A stretch of DNA of 64,000 bases, from the NCBI GenBank assembly GCA_020466095.1, contig CM035806.1, positions 131,884,422 through 131,948,421 of the forward strand, given 5' to 3'. Shown in pieces: positions 59,268 through 64,000 of this stretch; the stretch's first letter is position 1, and the number at the start of each line of letters is the position of its first letter. Below the pieces are notes generated by a model. The model had not been told where the DNA came from. It ran no database searches and saw only the letters and a program-made list of their open reading frames with translations. The position numbers were made by a program, and so were the translations under genes. This DNA comes from Chlorops oryzae (taxonomy: Eukaryota; Arthropoda; Insecta; Diptera; Chloropidae).

Positions 59268-59743
59268 CAGGCCCGCGTACAAGGGGGCCTTTCGGGGTTC
59301 GATTGCCTGTTCCCAAATAAAATGGAAGCACTCGATGTAGAGTCTTGTGTGAAATTATTTACACCATACTCTTCTATCTTGCACAATGAACGTCCTAAAT
59401 TCTGGTTTGGTGAAGTTCAACTTTGGCATTGACGCATTTCTAGAATGGATATAAGAAACTCACTTGATGCGCTTGATATTTGCAATGCAGATGCATTTCC
59501 GAACATCCATCAAATCCTCCGCATAATGGCAATTTTACCCGTCACTACTGCTACAAGTGAAAAGTCTTTCTCAACATTGTGTCGTCTCAAAACGTACCCA
59601 AGATCGACAATATTCGAAGATCGACTAAATGACCTAGGCTCACTGAATATACATCGTGAGCTTGAAATTAATGTGGAAACGATTTTTGAAGAGTTTTTTC
59701 TGTGAAAATAAATCCCCTTGGACAATTCCTGCGCACGGGCCTG
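59268..59743 (+). mobile_element. 476-base hAT deletion derivative with perfect 8-base target duplication
   Basis: TIRs CAGGCCCGCG (59268) and CGCACGGGCCTG (ending 59743). GTATTGAA is duplicated exactly at 59260-59267 and 59744-59751. The element contains only the 3' end of a transposase gene, so it is an internally deleted copy of a larger hAT. Confidence 0.9.
59283..59705 (+). pseudogene. hAT transposase C-terminal fragment (dimerisation domain), broken
   Basis: The plus-strand frame reads LFTPYSSILHNERPKFWFGE, then a TGA stop at 59430-59432, then in the same frame MDIRNSLDALDIC, ILRIMAILPVTTATSEKSFS, LCRLKTYPRSTIFEDRLNDL and LNIHRELEINVETIFEEFFL before the end. The LPVTTATSEKSFSTL...LK...RSTI...RLN.L...NIHRE series matches the hAT dimerisation region of ZMYM1-like or P52rIPK-like transposases (family knowledge). 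The N-terminal zinc finger and catalytic core are missing. An open frame starts at 59445, but this is a truncated transposase, not a host gene. Confidence 0.85.
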
Positions 59744-59971
59744 GTATTGAAAGTACAAAAACAAAACATAGAGCAATCGCGAATAAATCACGTAGAGGAT
59801 TGAAATATGATCATTCAAATTGTTGCTATCTTATATTTCACTCAATATTTTACTCAATAATAATAATAATGAAAAAGTTCAATCGTTTTAAATTATTTTA
59901 TATGTTTTTGCTTGTACCTTAAGCTGTGTAATACTTATTGAAATTTTTATTTTGATTCTCTTTAAATTTTT

Positions 59972-60664
59972 TCATGATTCGCCCATTTTTAAGGGCACCT
60001 CCAGTACTAGGGCCTGTTACGAAAATCCCAAAAGCTGTCCCAAAATCACAGCTTTTTCGATATAAATATTTCAATGAAATTTTGAATTTGAGTTTATACT
60101 TAAGTCTCCGATTAGATTTTGAAATTGGAAAAGTGGGCGTGGCCAAAGTGTGGTTTTGATAAAAAAAATTTAACAAAATTCGGCATATCCCCATAAGTTT
60201 TATGACCTTAAAAATCTCAAGAATACTTTGTCCTAATAGTCCTGGTCCTGGGAGCTTGTTTTCAAAAATATTCAAACGCGTATGTCCGTTTCGGGTATGG
60301 GATTGTCAGGCTTTCCTCAAGGGCGTAGCCATAGAAAGACTGCTTTGGTAGCAGTTTGGAACTAGACCCAAACTAGACTAGTTGTAATAGGTTTTTTGAA
60401 AAACTTTTAGTACCAAAATTGTTAGAATTTTTCACTTATTCTATACCATATATAATTTTTCATCGAAATCGGACCTCATGAATTTTTCAGATTTTTTGGG
60501 TTTTTGGTGCAAAACTCTCTAAACTTCTTCTTGCCATCCAAATATATTTTCGGTTAATGTCTTATAATTGCTCAATATACCACTGTGGCAAATATAAGCG
60601 CTACCAAAACACTTTTTCTCTCGCTACGCCCTTGGCTTTCCTAACTATAACACGCTTTCTTGTT
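59972..60664 (+). mobile_element. DINE-1-like Helentron, family B, 3' part interrupted by a MITE
   Basis: Begins in the middle of family B (ACCTCCAGTACTAGGGCC) and ends with the diverged tail ATTGTCAGGCTTTCCT, [317-base insert], then AACTATAACACGCTTTCTTG. Reading across the insert restores the usual order of family B tail blocks. Confidence 0.8.
60318..60634. mobile_element. 317-base MITE nested in a Helentron tail, 8-base target duplication
   Basis: Perfect 12-base TIRs CAAGGGCGTAGC and GCTACGCCCTTG. GCTTTCCT is duplicated exactly at 60310-60317 and 60635-60642. hAT-type by duplication length. Non-coding. Confidence 0.92.
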
Positions 60665-63470
60665 TTAATTATTCTTAACAGTGTTTTGTGTATAGCATTT
60701 TAGCCACTTAAATGACTCTAACTATTGCCCTTACTGTACTCAATAATTCTAACAACAAAATATCAACCAAAAAAGCAATCACAAACGTCTTTTAGGAATT
60801 AGTTAATAATTATCCGCTGATTCCGTAAGACTAAATAAACATTGTTCTTGACATAAAGTATAAATAACCCTTCTATTTAAAATACCATTGAAACGAAAGT
60901 AGGTGAAAATTAAACACTCTTTTTACGACAGAAACCCTTTTTAAAATATTCCCCGCTACGCTACCATATTATACCTAAATAAGTAGAAAATTAAAAATAA
61001 TTTTTTGGATTAAAAGTTATAATTTCAAAGCTACAATGTTGCTGGTCCGGTCTTATTAAGTTCCTTTAAAAAACTCATTATACTTTCGCAGACTTTTGCG
61101 TTTTAAAGGGTAAAGAAAGTAGCGACTTCCGTTTTTCGTCACGTTACGACACCACATTTGGTAGAGAATTTCCCAGGCACGCACTTTTGCCGGCCCCCAG
61201 ATCTTACACCTATTATACCGCAACTCAGCTACTGGTGTATTTTGTTTTGTGTGCTGTTTTACACTGTGATGCTTCCAGCATCCAGCATTCAAGATACAGA
61301 GGGTTCCACTGCGCTCCACTACACAATGTACCCATTTCGCCTCGTCAGCAGGCATGGACCGAATCGGCGATCCTGGGTCCAGTTCCTGTCCTATCCTCAC
61401 CTCATAGATACCACAGCTCCGCCGAAGGGCCGTACCCAAAAGTCCGGACAGAATACTTAAACGCATTCTGAGGCTCCCGGTCCCCGTTTTAAAATTTTTG
61501 CTTCCAGATAAAGGTGTGATTACAACTTCAAATAACTAGTACAGCTGTACCACCCCATTATTAATTGCAGATCATATGGTCAACCCTTTGTAGGTTCCTG
61601 CACTTCCAATTTGACCCCATACTCGAATCATGTATGGCTGGACATTTGTCATGCTCGTAACACATAAGATTCTTCTCGCGGGAACACAACTAAAGTACTG
61701 GGTACTGTGTAAAAAAAAATTCGGAACAGAAATGGATACTTTTTCGGATTTTCTATTTACATTAAAGGCGTACGACTGTAGCGTCCGCCACCATGGAAAT
61801 ACCCATATTGTAGGCAGAAGTTTCGAATTGTCCGACTTCGTGAATGTCATGAAATAAATGGAGCGAAAATAGATAACTTCTTCAAAAAGGAAATACTTAT
61901 TATCTTCTTACTCGAAATAGAGCCTCTAAAATACCAGTTAAGAATTGAACTGACAATATGAAAATTATGCACGCGCGCTAGTCAAATAATTCGAGGCTCC
62001 GATATCGGTTAATAAGAAAAATTTGCATTTAAGTCTCGCCCATCGAGCGTTGTTCACAGTCTGACACCTTCGAATTTTAACAAACGAACCACGGAACAAT
62101 ATCACACAACGGAAGGTAGATTTTATTTTTTTCAGACGTTTCTTCTTTTAGCATTATTATGATTCTTACTTTTCTTACGTATATTTTGTTGGAATTTAAC
62201 AGGCCTCATAATGAAGGAATAATTAAGCGCGAATAACTATTGATTAAAAGTGATTATTTTTCACGCTCTCTTTGAAGTGTCAGTCGTAGCATATGTGCCT
62301 TCGACAATTATAAATAGCCGTATGCAATTAAGACGCTTACGTATTTACATTGTACATATGTACATTAAGTAATGCATTTAGCGATGATGATTCTGTTGTG
62401 AATGATACGTGCGACCACAAATGGTTGCGGTTTATTGTTTGAAGTTTTGAATTGATTGAAAGCAATGAGGAACCGAAAAAATCTAATTTTTCATATGAAC
62501 CAATCTCCTTGTTTTGCGTTCATTTGACCGAAAGAATGATTAAGAGGAAATTTAAAGCTTACAGGGTTACCATGCGTACTTTCACATTTGTCATCCGATC
62601 ATCGAGTTCTGTGGCTTTAAATGTTTTTTACGATTCTCGCAAAAACTGTTATGCCTAATATTGGGATAATTTGCACTGCTTGCTAAGATATGGCTCGATA
62701 ATTGAGTGAAAAAAGTGAAAATATGAGCAAAAAATGGCCTTTCTGATTTCATAGGAGCCACAATTATAGTTGTAGGCTGGCGTTTAAGCACTTAAAATTT
62801 GCGCACGGTCTCCACCTTTGCAAACAAGGCTGCCAGATAGCCCGATTTTATCGTCATTTGACGATTTTTTATACCAAATATGCATTTTACCGATTTGACG
62901 AATTTTACCCCGAAAATACCCAATAATTGACGTTTTTTAAATCAATCTGACCAGGTGTGGTAACAATAGCAAAAATAAAACAGATGGCAATCAAATTTGC
63001 ACGATTCATACCATATAGAACTATAGCTGCAACTTCGGCCAAATTTTGGCGCGAGCCACCATGTGAATGCACCTTAATAAAGGATTTTATAACGTAGATT
63101 TTGATGTAAAACTCTATTAAAAATTAAATTTAAGCAGATACTGACATATATGACACTCTTTTTTTTTTTTTTGGCTAATAAAATTGGCTTCGGGTCACTG
63201 TAGGTTCCATATGACACTCTTATAATTATTCGAAACTAACTGTGTCACTTTCAATACAATCACAGCCAACTTCGCAAACTTCTGGTTTTTTGTCATTTCG
63301 TTTCCTTTCGAAAACACTTATAATTTTTATCAGCATTAACGGTGACATCCAGTGTTAAAGTTATCGTTGAAAACAAATATTAAAAACGCTGAAAGCATAC
63401 TTCTGTTATTTATCTTTTTTTGAGTACAAAAATGAATTCAATAAAGGCAAATTTCCTTTTTAAAACATAT
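60665..63470. other. Intergenic, nothing recognised
   Basis: About 2.8 kb. Open frames at 61056-61466 (-) and 61158-61460 (+) overlap one another and neither gave a recognisable motif. No clear transposon ends. Confidence 0.4.
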
Positions 63471-63471
63471 T

Positions 63472-63763
63472 AGTGGTATTCAAGGAGGTACGCAAAATTT
63501 GCGCCCTAGGAAATTTCGCGAGCTCGCAAATTATTTTGTATGAAAAATAGTTTCCGCAGCCTCGCAAATTTTGCACGCCTACTGTGATGCGCAAAATATG
63601 CGCGATATTTGCTTCTCCTTCTTTCACCAAGGCAAACATTGAAACCAGCTGTTTTCGCGAAATTTTTACACACGCTTTGCATAAGGGTCGTTCAAGCAAT
63701 AGTTCAAAATTTCCGCGCGCAAATTTTGCACCTAGCTGTTTCCGAGCCTGCTTGAATACCACT
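63472..63763. mobile_element. 292-base palindromic MITE-like element
   Basis: Ends AGTGGTATTCAAG (63472) and CTTGAATACCACT (ending 63763). GCAAAATTTGCG / CGCAAATTTTGC palindromes lie inside both ends. Target duplication not clear. Confidence 0.65.
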
Positions 63764-63864
63764 TTTGTTTTTAACTGCGTTTTTTTTGACGATTTTTTAA
63801 AGTTCAATGCCGATTTTGATGATTTTTCTGTTAAAAAGTGACGGTTTTAGCTAGAGTTGGCAAT

Positions 63865-64000
63865 TCTAGTTCGTTTGACTGACTGCTCTTTTTAGTTCGT
63901 TCGTTCGTTGCGAACTAGTTCGTTCTTTTAGTTCTTTTAGTTCGCGAACTAAAAAAACGACCTAGGTCGTAATAGTTCGCGAACTATTAGGAGCTGTTTA
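63865..64000. repeat. AGTTCG / CGAACT palindromic repeats at the window end
   Basis: (AGTTCGTTCGTTCG) tandem units turn into inverted TTCGCGAACTA copies at about 63940-63990. It runs off the window, so the full element cannot be seen. Confidence 0.6.

Noticed and set aside
61056..61466. 136-codon open frame on the minus strand
   Set aside because: No recognisable motif, overlapping open frames on the other strand, and no promoter or splice evidence; left unannotated, though a protein search could change this.
1..64000. CRISPR array or bacterial-type defence system
   Set aside because: No regularly spaced direct repeats with unique spacers and no prokaryotic gene organisation; the sequence is a fly genome segment.

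Overview
The window looks like euchromatic, repeat-rich DNA of a higher fly (Diptera, Schizophora). This is inferred from the AT-rich composition, TATA plus TCA(G/T)T(C/T) initiator promoters, secreted proteins of the insect GYR/YLP-motif type, and many short Helentron elements with the layout of the Drosophila DINE-1/INE-1 family. The species cannot be fixed from the sequence alone.

Only three genes can be supported. All encode small secreted proline-, alanine-, glutamine- and tyrosine-rich proteins: gene 1 (+, 6045-7473), gene 2 (+, 16389-17793) and gene 3 (-, 34026-35165). They share one design: a TATA box, an initiator 32-35 bases downstream, a first coding exon that ends right after a start ATG, a phase-0 intron, and a second exon that begins with Lys and a signal peptide and ends in a Gly-Tyr-x-Tyr (GYR) motif at or near the C-terminus. 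Genes 1 and 2 share DVSHL after the signal peptide and a 9-base initiator block. Genes 2 and 3 share APQRSY blocks. They are probably a dispersed paralogous family of extracellular or cuticular structural proteins.

Most of the rest is mobile DNA and simple repeats. There are three families of DINE-1-like Helentrons: A (13.1, 15.4, 21.4, 23.4 and 57.4 kb), B (11.6, 12.3, 20.3, 33.1, 38.4, 49.0, 50.1, 54.1 and 60.0 kb) and C (10.2 kb). Many non-autonomous TIR elements are present, several with exact target-site duplications (3833-4026, 19099-20602, 46304-46970, 47171-47301, 59268-59743, 60318-60634). Two degenerate hAT transposase C-termini lie at about 14.2 and 59.4 kb, and a dead non-LTR reverse-transcriptase fragment at 13.8-14.0 kb. 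Six tRNA-like A/B-box modules are scattered through the window.

Layout: 0-6 kb, repeats and a 356-base pure purine tract. 6-7.7 kb, gene 1. 7.9-16 kb, MITEs, Helentrons and transposon remnants. 16.2-17.9 kb, gene 2. 18-33 kb, intergenic repeats with nested insertions. 34-35.4 kb, gene 3. 35.4-64 kb, intergenic repeats with no recognisable gene. No CRISPR array, rRNA, functional tRNA or bacterial-type operon was seen.
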